A stretch of 64,000 nucleotides of DNA from Phytopythium helicoides (lineage: Eukaryota > Oomycota > Peronosporomycetes > Pythiales > Pythiaceae). The stretch spans positions 310,001 to 374,000 of the forward strand of contig JANFNE010000016.1 in the NCBI GenBank assembly GCA_024867545.1, written 5' to 3'. Below the pieces are notes generated by a model. It was not told the origin of the DNA, did not search any database, and worked only from the letters and a program-made list of their open reading frames with translations. Of the stretch, positions 32,768 to 43,061 are shown piece by piece. A program made the translations under genes and the position numbers. Numbering within the stretch: position 1 is the first letter of the stretch; every line of letters begins with the position of its first letter.

Positions 32768-34966
32768 TTAGCGGCGGCGGCGCTCGTTCTCGTTGTCCTT
32801 GCGCGCGTTGGTCAGGAACTGGTCGAGGCCAAACGGGTCGTCGCTGTCGTCGTCATCGCTGCCATCCCGTCGGCTGCGCTTCCGCTCGGGCGAGCGGCCA
32901 CGCGACCGGGAGCGAGAAGAAGATGGCGAGCGGCGACGAGTGCGTCCACGGGGTTCAGGGGATCGAGATGGCGAGCGCCGGCGGGAGCGACCTCGAGATC
33001 CAATCGGAGACCGCGAAGGAGAGCGGCGACGGCTGCGAGAACGCGATGGAGAACGCGGGCGACGACCAGCTGATCGCCCGCGGCCACGAGGAGAAGGAGA
33101 GCGACGGCGTGGCGAAGGAGACCGGCGTCGAGGTGAGGGAGAGCGACGGCGAGGTGAAGGAGCTCGACGGCGCGGAGAAGGCGAGCGACGCCGGGGAGAG
33201 GGCGACCGACGGCGCGGAGACGGCGATCGGCGACGAGGAGAAGGCGACCGACGCCGAGGAGAGGGGGAATCGCGACGGCTGCGTGATCGAGGTGGCGACT
33301 GCGACGGACTTTTCGCCCGACGGTTGTCTCGCTTCTCGTGCTTCTCTTCCTCCTCGTCCTCGTCCTTGACATTGTCGTACGAGAACTGCACAGGTCCATC
33401 GCGAGCACCACGACGCCCAATCTCTTCCGTGCCGCGGAACTGCTTATCAGCCTTGAACCGCTTCGCCTGACCGCCCTTGAGATCCTCAAAGTCCTTGTCT
33501 GCATCAGCGTATGCTCCCTCGTCGCCCTTCGGGCGGTACACGCTCGCCTTGCCGCGGTCCACCAGCGGCTTTGAGTACACATTGTACTCGTCCTCTTGTC
33601 CAAAGCCAGAGCTAATGCCCTGGGACTGGTTGAACAGGCGAGAATCAAACATCGCCTCGCCAGACAGCTTGCCAGCACCTTGGAGCTGACCGAGAGCAAT
33701 CTTTTCTGACACGTCACGATCTTCGTCACGCGCCAACTTGCCTTTCCTGCCCATGTTCTCGAGACGCATCTCGCGCTCACGCTCCTTCTTGCGGTCGCGG
33801 CGAATCCGGTCGCGCTCCCGACGTGCGCGTTCCTCATCACTGTCATAGTCGCCTCCGCTGCGTCGGCCGCGATCACTATGGTCATCATCGCTGTCGATGG
33901 ATCGACGCCGCTGATGGGGGTCATCATCGCCATCACGGTCGTCCTCGGGGCGGATCCCTGCTCGTTCCATGCGCGCCTTGGACGCCATTTCACGCAGTTC
34001 GTTCTCCTTTTGCTCCTTCTGCTTCATGGCCAGCTTCTTTTGCACCTGCGCGCGCATGTTGACTTCCTCACGCGCCTTGCGCTCGGCGATCGCCAGCGCT
34101 TCCGAGAGAGATGCAAAGTTGTCGTTGACTGTCACTTGCTGCAGTCCGCGGCCATCGGCTGCGAGACGCTTGTCCAGCGCGATCGTGAAACCCTTCGAGT
34201 TCTTCCAGTTCGAGATCACTGGCGGGATCTTCCATGCCTGCTGGTCCTGCACAGTCAGCTTTCGTGGCGGCGAGTGCAGCACGGGCACGGGCGGCGACGG
34301 CGGACCGCGCACCGCCTTCTTGTGCTGGAACTTTGGCGGCTCCATCGGGTCCTTGGCCACCTCGACCATGCGAATGATGCGCTGCCGGCTCTCGCCACCC
34401 ATCTTGCCCTGGTCGTTAGGCGTGTACCGAATGTAGCTCGAGGTCTCCCTGGCGGACTTTTGCCTCGCCACGTTGGTCGGCAGCGCCGACGTGATCTGTC
34501 CCTGCACGAGTGCCTGCAGCGCGTCCCTGGTGCGGTTGGTGGCCTCTGCTTCGTCCTCCTTACTGGGCAGCGCGAGCGCGTCGCCCTTGACGTCGTCCTT
34601 CTCGACCATGTCGCTGAACTTGGTGTACACCTTGCTCTTGTTGCGGTGGTGCTGCGTCACGACCGCGTCGTAGCTCACCTTGCCGTCCTCCCCGCGCACC
34701 TGCAGCGCGAGCGCGGAGCTCTGCTGGCCCGCGCCGCCCTTCTTGCCCATGTTGAGCGGGAACTGCGCCACATGCAGCTCCGGGTACGCGCCGCCGTCGC
34801 CGAAATCCGCCAGCGAGCGCGGCACGAAGCGCTGCTTGACGCGCAGCGGGTACGGCGGCACCGACGCCGCGTCTTTCGCCGTCGACGCGCCGGACGCCGC
34901 GGAGGGCGCCGCCTCGTCCTCGAACGTCGTGTAGGCGCGCACAGGCGCGGGGAAGAGCGCGCTCAT
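32768..34966 (-). CDS. SNW1/SKIP/Prp45 splicing factor with an RS-like tail
   Basis: Intronless, 732 residues (MSALFPAPVRAYTTFEDE). The SNW domain is clear: SSYIRYTPNDQG, ISNWKNSKGFTIALDKRLAADGRGL, NDNFASLSEALAIAERKAREEV, and the later KPLVDRGKASVYRPK and RPV-like DGPVQFSYD blocks. SNW1 is a structural core protein of the activated spliceosome and also a transcription cofactor. Typical lengths are about 500-560 residues. Here about 150 extra C-terminal residues form an Arg/Ser/Pro tail with around nine repeats of SPSPRRR, followed by RSRSR stretches like SR-protein RS domains. The repeats make long shadow frames on the other strand. Confidence 0.93.
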   Translation of the reverse strand: MSALFPAPVRAYTTFEDEAAPSAASGASTAKDAASVPPYPLRVKQRFVPRSLADFGDGGAYPELHVAQFPLNMGKKGGAGQQSSALALQVRGEDGKVSYDAVVTQHHRNKSKVYTKFSDMVEKDDVKGDALALPSKEDEAEATNRTRDALQALVQGQITSALPTNVARQKSARETSSYIRYTPNDQGKMGGESRQRIIRMVEVAKDPMEPPKFQHKKAVRGPPSPPVPVLHSPPRKLTVQDQQAWKIPPVISNWKNSKGFTIALDKRLAADGRGLQQVTVNDNFASLSEALAIAERKAREEVNMRAQVQKKLAMKQKEQKENELREMASKARMERAGIRPEDDRDGDDDPHQRRRSIDSDDDHSDRGRRSGGDYDSDEERARRERDRIRRDRKKEREREMRLENMGRKGKLARDEDRDVSEKIALGQLQGAGKLSGEAMFDSRLFNQSQGISSGFGQEDEYNVYSKPLVDRGKASVYRPKGDEGAYADADKDFEDLKGGQAKRFKADKQFRGTEEIGRRGARDGPVQFSYDNVKDEDEEEEKHEKRDNRRAKSPSQSPPRSRSRRDSPSPRRRSPSPRRRSPSPRRRSPSPRRRSPSPRRRAPSPRRRSPSPRRRSPSPRRRSPSPRGRGRSAGRRPRSPSRSRSRRRSPSRSPIGSRGRSRRRSPSRSPEPRGRTRRRSPSSSRSRSRGRSPERKRSRRDGSDDDDSDDPFGLDQFLTNARKDNENERRRR
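32870..33300. repeat. Tandem 21-bp-type repeats encoding SPSPRRR
   Basis: Within the SKIP 3' end the minus strand repeats a 21-bp unit encoding SPSPRRR about nine times (densest at about 33100-33280), flanked by irregular Arg/Ser codons. The length is a multiple of three, so unit changes keep the frame. Confidence 0.8.
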
Positions 34967-35217
34967 GGCCGCTCGACACCTCGCCGCCTTGGGTCGGTAG
35001 TTGGCCCGCCGCTTCGCTTTGGTTGTTGGGCGAGGGAAACCATGGAGGGGGAGACGTTTATTGGGTAAAAATAGACGATAGGCGCGCTATTTTGACGAAT
35101 CAACGACGCGATTCGTTGAACAGGCGTCTTTCGCGCCTTCCAGTGCCCATACATTTCCCTTTAGAGTTGCACTTGCCGAGGTCCTGAGGAAGCGCGCGCT
35201 GCTGCTTGGAGGCCGTC

Positions 35218-35250
<33 letters not shown>

Positions 35251-35364
35251 TGGCTGTTGCTGTGTCGACCTCTCGCTGCTGACGCGGCGGCGCGACTGCA
35301 GCTCCAGCGCTCAAGTCGCGACGCGCTTCACCAACGGCAACGGCCGACGAGACAGGCGCGCGGG
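34967..35364. promoter_or_regulatory. Bidirectional region SKIP / DNA2 with CTG microsatellite
   Basis: 398 bp between divergent ATGs. It holds a CTG/CTT trinucleotide run at about 35209-35252, which creates spurious poly-Leu and poly-Gln frames. Promoters of both genes must lie here. Confidence 0.6.
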
Positions 35365-38300
35365 ATGGATCGCTCGCCAAAGCGCACGCCAAAGCGCAAG
35401 CGAAGGCGCCAGCCCGCGACGCCTGGTAGTGCGGACTCGGCGACTGCCGAGGCCACGATCGTGTGGAAGGACTCGCCCGTGGAGAAGCAGATCCGCGTGT
35501 CGGGCACCGGCAAGTGCGTCCAGGCTTCGTTTCGCTTTTTTTTTTTAGTGTGGGTGGGTGCGATACTGACAGAGAGGCAGGATGGCTGTGAGGAGAGAGG
35601 TGCAAGGCTTTGTGGGGCGGCTGGCGCGTGCTAGTGAGGAATCGCCACCGGTAGAGGTTTCGGCTCCAGCGCCTGGTGAATTGCTGCTCAAACGTGTTGG
35701 CGCCTCGGCGACAGGAACGAGTCAGCTTTCAGCGCGTACGTTCGTTCGCTACACTTTTCATTGCGGGTGCTGAAGAAGAGCAATGCAGCTGACTGGTTTT
35801 GTTCATAATGCGGATAGGTCGCCGTGATCACATGGAAGGTGATGAAAAGGAAATTGTGGTTCGGTGTCCCAAAGGTTGGCTGATCAACGGCTTTTCATGA
35901 CCATAGGCACATCGCGGCACCTACTCTTTAGCCCCGACGCGAATACTAGATCAGCAGCAAGCAGGACGCCTCCGCGCCCGCCTTCACACCAAAAGGCTGG
36001 TGGAAAGCCTTCTAACTCCGCTCCCCTTCCAGAGGGAAGCGACTCGCAGGACGCACTCTATAGCATGCTCGATCAGGTAAACTAGCTGTGCGCATGGATG
36101 AATTCTATTCAAATCTAATGGAGTCCCTACACTACGCAGATGGAAGAGAAATATGCAAGCGAGGATGGAAGTGATCCATTGAAGCGGTTTGCATCACCGC
36201 CACCGAACGCGAACCGGACACCAGAGCGCAGTGCGCAGTCTGCGCCACCCACTCCTACTACTGCTGCACCCACTCCTGCTGCTGCTGCACCGACTCCTGC
36301 TGTACCTATTGCTATAGCTGCTCCTCCAATTCAAACTCCACCACCCAAGATCGCTGCGCCAAACGCCAAGACTGGAGATTTATCGCCCGAGTTCGGAAGC
36401 CCTCTGACCGAGGAATCGTGGGACCTATTGGACCAGCTTGAGTTCCAGGCTTCGCAACGACTCGCAACCGAGGTACGCACCTCTCAAGCTGAATCGCCTG
36501 GTACAGTACTTGCGTTGACACCGCGCCCTGCGCCGTCGTCTTCTGCACCCTCTGAAGAGGCGAACCCCTGCGATGAATCTAAACCAGAAGGCAAAGTCAG
36601 CAGCTCGATGGCTTCATCGTTGACAAACAAGGGATATGCTCGTTGTTCTGTTCAAGGGGTCGATCGAGATGACTTAACTCGAATGCTAATGCTAAGTCTC
36701 TTGGACGAAGCTAATCAAGTCGTAAATGCCATCTTGACTGACGAGTGGTTCGATCTCCCCGTTGAGGCTGGCGATATTGTCAATGTCATTATCACCGAAC
36801 GCGACTCGGAAGGCTATTTTATGTCGAAGGCTGGTTCACTGCGAACTATACAAGAACCTTTGAAGCGAATCATCATCAACAGCGAGCAAAATGCAATCAT
36901 TGTGCACCCCGACATCCTGGTATGCAGCGTTAGTGTGTGAGCAACAATAATACGCTGCGGCTAACTTCTATTGTGATATATGCAGGTTTCCCCAACAAGT
37001 GTGACCACAAGCTTTGGGTGTCTTCGAAGAGCTATCTTGCGTGAGACGCTAAATGTTACTCGACCAACCCACCAGAAAGCATTCCTAGGCACTCTCAAAC
37101 ACGACCTTTTTGAGAGAACACTTGTCAAGAGAACCTTTGATCCTTCGGCAATGCGAATTGAAGCCCAGCAGATCGTGCACTCCAAGTACGTAGGATGATT
37201 GAATGTGTTTGTGTGTTCACTGCCTTGGCATGGGCGCCTAACGCATCTCAACGTGTGCGTACTTGTTCAGCATTATAGGATTGTACGAGTGCGGGCTGAC
37301 CGAACAGACCGCATTGCAGGAGCTAAACAAAGTAACCAACGACTATGGAACGTGGTTCAACGAAGCTGTCAATGGTCTCGGTGCACTGCTGAACGAGTCA
37401 CCTCCAAATGCTGGGGATCGCGTGCGCGTAAACCAAGTCCTCGCGACGGAAGAGATGATGTGGTCAACGAAGTGGGGGCTAAAAGGTGCAACAGATGCAT
37501 CCGTGATGGCATCTTTTGTCAGTCCAAACCAAATGTCGTCCCAAGGAATTGAAAACTCAATAGTCACCCCTTTAGAACTCAAGACAGGCAGCAAGGTTTA
37601 TGCTGGTGTTGAACACATGGGCCAAGTCATCCTGTATACCCTACTATTGACGGAGCGATATCAGCAAGTGTGTCGGGACGGCTTGCTAATGTACGCTCCT
37701 GGAATTGAGTCGAACCGGATCGCTGCCCTGGCAGTGCACGTGCGTGGGCTTGTAATGGCTCGCAATCACTTTGCGAGCTCTCTGGCCCGTGCAAAAGCCA
37801 CCGGAAACTCGTCGTCGACCCAAGAGTACCCTCCTATGCTGCGCATGCGCCGAGACTGCGAACGCTGCTTCCAGGTGGATGAATGTTTATTGCATCACGC
37901 AGCCGTAGAAGCCGGAGACGCCGAATCAAGTGGTCTTGAGGAGTTCTTCACTGGCAAGACTGGTCACCTCGGCGAGGCAGATTTTGCGTACTTCAAAAAG
38001 TGGAACTATCTCGTTAATCTAGAGCAACAGCATGCCGAAAGAAACTTGCGCTCACTGTGGCTTCAGGCTGGATGGAAGCGCGAGAAAGAGCACGAAAGTG
38101 AAACGTGCATCGCAGATCTGCAGCTCGTCTCGGATGACCCAGCCCCGTCAGAAGCCCAGGGAAGGAGAACATTGAGGTTTCGGCGAGATCCCCGACGCCG
38201 TCCTGGAGTTGATTCTGTTCGATCTTTCGAGGAGGCTCGCTTTCGTGTTGATGAACGTGTGATTTTATCCGCGGAGGCGTACGATGGTAGCGCAGTGCTG

Positions 38301-40567
38301 GTTCATATTGCGCGAGCAAAGGTTATAGCTATTGATCGCAACTTCATCACCATTGACGCGTTCCAGTCGGTTCCAACTATCGTGAAGACGGGCCAATCCT
38401 CGGTCGGACGAGACTATACGTGGCGGCTAGACAAGGATGCCATCATGAGCGGGTTAGCTCGTGCGAAGGAAAATCTCGTTCGTCTGTTCATTGGACCGTC
38501 CCCTGAATCCATGGCTGCTGGCACCTGTATCTCGAACCGGCCAGAGCTCTACTCGAAAGTTACATCCGCTATGATATCCGCAGAGATTGCTGACCAAGGC
38601 GACATGAGACGACGAAATGCCATTGTGCACCTATCACCGCCCCAATTCACATCGCACCGCGTATCTGACTTGGTCAAGCGTCGCTTCAGTAGCCTTGGGA
38701 GCCAAGAGGCAATCGCGCAAGGAAATGCGTTGATGGCGGAGTTCTTTCAACTCAACGTTGATCAGCAGCGTGCCGTGCATTGTGTGCTCAACACACTTGA
38801 TTATGCGCTCATTCTTGGTATGCCAGGCACGGGCAAGACGTCAACGATTGCGTTCACCGTCCGCATCTTGCTGTATTTGGGCTTTTCGGTGCTTGTGACC
38901 AGCTATACCCACTCGGCAGTGGACAACCTTCTTCTTAAGCTTCTCAAACACAGCATCCCAATGCTGCGAGTGGGCAACACGACGCAGGTGCATCCATTGC
39001 TAGCTGACTACACACTCGACCAGCAGACCAAGGACGGAAGAATCTCAAGTGTCAGTGGTATGGAGTCAAGTATCATGCGAGCACAGCTCGTGGGCTGTAC
39101 GTGCCTCAGTGTGAACACCAACGTTGTCTTTATGAAGCGCCGCTTCGACTTTTGCATCGTAGACGAAGCAACTCAAATCACTCAGCCTGTGGTGCTTGGT
39201 GCGCTCCGGTGCGCGGACTCGTTCGTGCTCGTAGGAGACCATCATCAACTCCCTCCGCTTGTTGCGAATCCGCAGGCACGCAAAGAAGGAATGGACGAAA
39301 GTCTGTTCCGCCGATTGACGGAAGCGCATGCGTCGTCAACCCAGCAGCTCACGTTCCAGTACCGCATGAACAGCGACATTATGATGGTTGCAAACCGTCT
39401 CGTATACTCTGACAAGCTCAAATGTGGCTCCACCAAAGTATCATCTAATCATCTCAAGCTTCGTTGGGAAGGTGCCAGTAGCCCATCGATCAGCTCGTCA
39501 TGGCCTGTATCAGTCCTGTCGAATGATCGCGGTGTCGTTTTCCTGGACACTGACCGCATCCGTGAGGCAAAGGAGAGTGCGCCGCAGAATTCGGGGCAGG
39601 ACTCTGGTAATGGAGGTCGCAGACGCATGGAAAACAAGGTCGAGGCGGAAGTCATGGTTGGGCTTGTGCGACTGCTAGTGATGGGAGGCGTCTCGCCGGA
39701 CGAGATTGCTGTGATATCTCCCTTCCGCGCGCAAGTGGCACGCATTCATCGCAAGCTTTCGACGAGTATCTATCAAAGCAGATGTAGTCCTCTGCAGCGA
39801 GTGGAAGTGAGCACTATCGATAAGTACCAGGGCAAGGACAAGGACGTGGTGCTGGTGTCGTTTGTGCGTAGCAATGCAGAAGGACGCGTGGGTGAGCTGT
39901 TGACGGACTGGCGCCGTATCAACGTCGCACTGACGCGAGCCAAGCAGAAGCTTTTGCTCGTTGGGTCGTTGTCTACGCTCCGAGGTGGCAGCGATCTCTT
40001 TCGCGTCCTGGCGGAGCTGGTCGAGAGACAGCAGTGGCGTGTTGAACTTCACGAGAGCGACATTAGTGTATTGAAACGCGTGGCTGATGACGTGAGCGCG
40101 CAGTTCCAGGATCAAGAAGCGCAATTAGCTCCGTCTCAACCGGAACCCGAGGCAGAGCAAGAAGTGAGAGGTTTTCAGCCACGCGTATCGGTGATGACTG
40201 GGTCACGTCACGACTCGGGCGACATTGAATCGTTGGTTCCTGGCGAGCGAGAGATTCGGAATAGTAGTCGACCACCGCGATCACTCAAGCGCGTCTTCCG
40301 AGGTATGCAGTAAATGATTCAACCAACTCTGTTCGCGAACTTGTTCGTTGCGCAATAGATCAATCGTTAGATGATGAGCTTCGACTTCCTCGGAATCTTC
40401 AATGGATCCAAGGCTTGGATCCAACGAAGATCTTGGACCAGCGAGGCGATCCAGATCTTTTCAAGAAGGGGAAGGAGGATGGAACCGTGATACTGTACAA
40501 TTCATCAGTGCGGCTCTGCTTTGCCTCACTGCTGTCTGGTCTGATCACGCATCGGCACACATTTTGA
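35365..40567 (+). CDS. DNA2: DNA replication helicase-nuclease DNA2
   Basis: Eight exons with matching phases: 35365-35513, 35581-35735, 35818-35838, 35907-36076, 36140-36919, 36986-37185, 37271-40302 and 40359-40567; 1571 residues. The N-terminal 250 residues are Pro/Ala-rich and variable. The nuclease half has HPDILVSPTSV, a Cys in FGCLRRAIL, the RecB-type TPLELKTG with catalytic Glu and Lys, GQVILYTLL, and CERCFQVDEC, giving four Cys for an iron-sulfur cluster. The SF1B helicase half has GMPGTGKT, VDEAT, GDHHQLPPLV, QYRMN, STIDKYQGKDKD and NVALTRAK. DNA2 trims long Okazaki flaps and resects double-strand breaks. Exon 3 (21 bp) and exon 8 are inferred from phase and coding look only. Without exon 8 the protein would stop at 40313. 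Confidence 0.93.
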
Positions 40568-41798
40568 CATCCCACGGTGCATACCCACCCACCCACCACC
40601 ACTCACGGAGCTTTTCTGTGCAAAGAAGTCGCTGCAGCAGTCCACGAGATGTTGTTTGCCGACTTGACATGAGATCAATATCGGTGCTGCATTGGTGCGC
40701 TACTAACCCTTAGTGCACATGAGGTATCCCGTACTGGCATCTCGGTGCAGTGGTTATGGGCACGCGTCCCTGGACGTGAGATGGCTATGAAGCTCCACCA
40801 GGGCCCGCTTGCGAACGCCGGTGGATCTTTCCAATATTTGAAAGTCGCGCGATTTGGGTTGTCTGGCATCACTGTTGGCTCCTCGGTCTCCACCGTCTCC
40901 TTCGCCTTTGTCGTCTCCGTCGTCTCCATCTTCACTCGCTGGCGCCAGGGCTGAACGCCCGTCGCCTGCTTGCATAATACCGCCCTCCGTCTTGAGTCCG
41001 CGAACCCCGCGGTTCTCCAACTGAATCAACGGCGCTGTGGTAGTTCGGGAGGATTCGGCCTTGGTCACTGTGGGAACAGAGCAAGGAAACCCGAACCAGC
41101 TGGCCGTGGAAAGAGGATCGGTGAGGCTTACAGGTAAGGCGTCGCCGAGACTGCGAGCTGACAAGGTCGAAGAAAGACTTGGCAGCGCCGCTCCTGGTCT
41201 TCGTCGTCGTCGTCAGAAGACTCCGGCTCCTTGGAGTAGCTGCGTGGCCCCGGGTCGTGAGCCGGGAAATGCGGCCGCTTGGACCCCATCTTGCAAATTC
41301 ACGACTGAGAAAAGAAATGCTGCGCGTCGAGTGCTGCGGCTTGCTCAGCCAGCGAATCGTTCTTCTCAACGAGGGGGCCCTCCTTAGCGGTCCCATCGAA
41401 CCGCTAGGATCCGGTGGGGGTGCCTAGGCAGTGTTCATGATGCTCGGCTTCTTGTTAGGCTCCTGGTACTCCATGCTAACGAAAAACAAGCGTGTCATGC
41501 AAAGACTATCGTTCGCAGTTCATGCGGTTATGTCGTAAGATACGACGTTGGGAACCTAGCTTATAAACAATTCCGGCGCCTTAGAGCTGGTTGCTGGGTC
41601 TGTGTGCTTGTGTTGTTTCTAGGGTTTATAGTTTATAGGATGACTGCAGTCTTGACGCTTGCGGCTTGCTGTGGTTGATACTTGGTCCTTGGCCTTCGTC
41701 CCTCGCGATCGCGTCCACCACCAACCCCTTTATTCACACCAACTACATTACACTGGTGGTGATGGACGGACGGACGGCAGAGGGACAGGAAAGCTGGA
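40568..41798. other. Spacer with possible small minus-strand genes
   Basis: 1.2 kb between DNA2 and PX protein 1. Protein-like stretches occur on the minus strand but no complete model holds. A short frame from the ATG at about 41475 (MEYQEPNKKPSIMNTA, then TAG) is followed in another frame by an acidic-Ala stretch (KEGPLVEKNDSLAEQAAAL). The sequ­ence from 41289 is listed as a separate, weak candidate. Confidence 0.35.
40752..41289 (-). CDS. Possible small acidic protein, model uncertain
   Basis: Starts at the ATG at 41289 (MGSKRPHFPAHDPGPRSYSK), followed by an Asp/Glu-rich run (SSDDDDEDQE). A strong donor (gtaagc near 41132) and acceptor (cccacag near 41067) suggest one intron. After the splice two frames look plausible. 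One is acidic and Gly-rich (ASEDGDDGDDKGEGDGGDR) and stops at about 40752; the other stops near 40932. No domain is recognisable. Codon use and the clean splice sites are the only support. Confidence 0.3.
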
Positions 41799-43061
41799 TC
41801 AATACTCGACCAGCATCGAAGCGTGCGCACTAGCACTGCTGTTCCGGCGGTACTGCTGCGCACGCCTCCGTCGCTCGCGGTGCTCTTCCTCACGGTCGAG
41901 CTGCGGCACGCTGTACTCGCACAGCGAGACGTAGGACGAGCCGCGCTCGCGGATGGTGCATGGAGCGACGCTCAAGAACTTTTGCATGGCGAATGACTCG
42001 CGTAGGAACGGCTGCTGCAGGATGGCGTGCAGCAGCTCTTGGAAACACTGGCAGCGGCTTTGCAGATGTGCGCGGTCGTGCCGCTTCCAGAAAGACAGGA
42101 GACCCGCGTGAGGCAGCGTCGGAAGCTCAAAGGCCATGATGGAGCGCTCCAGGGCCTCCTCGCGCTCTTGGTTTACATTCCGGTCTCCAGGTCGCGACGG
42201 CCGAGATGCAGCACGATTCCGGTAGTACTGCTGGCGAGCATCCAGGATCTCGCTCAGCTGGCTGTGAAGGTCCTTGAAGTCCGAGTAGCTTCGGCGGATT
42301 GTGTAGGTCTGCAGCTGGGACTCGCTGTGCAGCACGTCAATGTGGTACATGACACTCTTCTCGCGGCCGCGCATCGAGAAGCCTGAGATGCGCAGGTCTG
42401 CGTACGAGCCGGAAGACGAGTCAGTCGACCGGCGGCTGGAGTTGGACCGCACGGGCTTGTCGACCTCTGGCGTGGCTGCCGCTCGCAGCGTTTTGCCCGC
42501 GAGCAGGTCGCTCTGTCCGTCGTCGTGGTTCAGCTGGGGCTCGTCGTTCGTGTCGGATTCGTTGTTGTTGCTGCTCTGGTCGTCGTCGATCGGTCGGCGG
42601 CGGCGCTTGGCATTCTGGTCCTTGATGCGCTGCTCAGCCTCGTGCTGCTGCTTGACGATGAGATCCAGCGTGAGGCTCGCGAGCAGCGCTGCCTCGGGGT
42701 TAGCAGCCATCTGCGCTCTCAGCCCCGACGTCGCGGCCGGCTGGGCGTCGACCGCGTGCTGCGAGTAGCCGGAGCTCTCTCCGGCGCGGTCTTCATCCAC
42801 GCTGTCCAGCGCGGATTCTCCCCTGGCAAACGCCAGGTCGTCGTAGAGCTGGCGGTCGCTGGCGCCGTAGTAGGCCCGGAAGTCGGCGTCGAACTCGTAG
42901 TGTTCGTTGTAAAAGTGCGGGCTGTAGCTGCGCTTCTCCATGCTCTTGGCAGTCGTCGCAGCCGAGGAGCTCGTCGCGCCCTGGAAATACCAGTCGGGCA
43001 GGCTATCCACCGCGGCCTCCAGCTGCATGCCGCGCGTCATGAAGGCCGGCGCCGCCTGCAT
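41799..43061 (-). CDS. PX-domain protein 1
   Basis: Intronless, 420 residues (MQAAPAFMTRGMQL). The N-terminal 200 residues are acidic and disordered. A PX domain (about residues 225-365) follows: YHIDVLHSES...TYTIRRSYSDFKDLHSQL, with the Arg-Arg-x-Tyr-x-x-Phe phosphoinositide motif, a loop insertion, then LPTLPHAGLLSFWKRHDRAHLQSRCQCFQELL. The end (FLSVAPCTIRERGSSYVSLCEYSVPQLDR) matches the tail of PX protein 2, 10 kb away on the same strand, so the two are paralogues. PX domains bind PI3P and related lipids on endosomes. No BAR or other sorting-nexin domain is present. Confidence 0.85.
   Translation of the reverse strand: MQAAPAFMTRGMQLEAAVDSLPDWYFQGATSSSAATTAKSMEKRSYSPHFYNEHYEFDADFRAYYGASDRQLYDDLAFARGESALDSVDEDRAGESSGYSQHAVDAQPAATSGLRAQMAANPEAALLASLTLDLIVKQQHEAEQRIKDQNAKRRRRPIDDDQSSNNNESDTNDEPQLNHDDGQSDLLAGKTLRAAATPEVDKPVRSNSSRRSTDSSSGSYADLRISGFSMRGREKSVMYHIDVLHSESQLQTYTIRRSYSDFKDLHSQLSEILDARQQYYRNRAASRPSRPGDRNVNQEREEALERSIMAFELPTLPHAGLLSFWKRHDRAHLQSRCQCFQELLHAILQQPFLRESFAMQKFLSVAPCTIRERGSSYVSLCEYSVPQLDREEEHRERRRRAQQYRRNSSASAHASMLVEY

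Noticed and set aside
41037..41427. Overlapping plus-strand frames in the 41 kb spacer
   Set aside because: Codon look favours the minus strand, and no start, splice pair or domain supports the plus frames.
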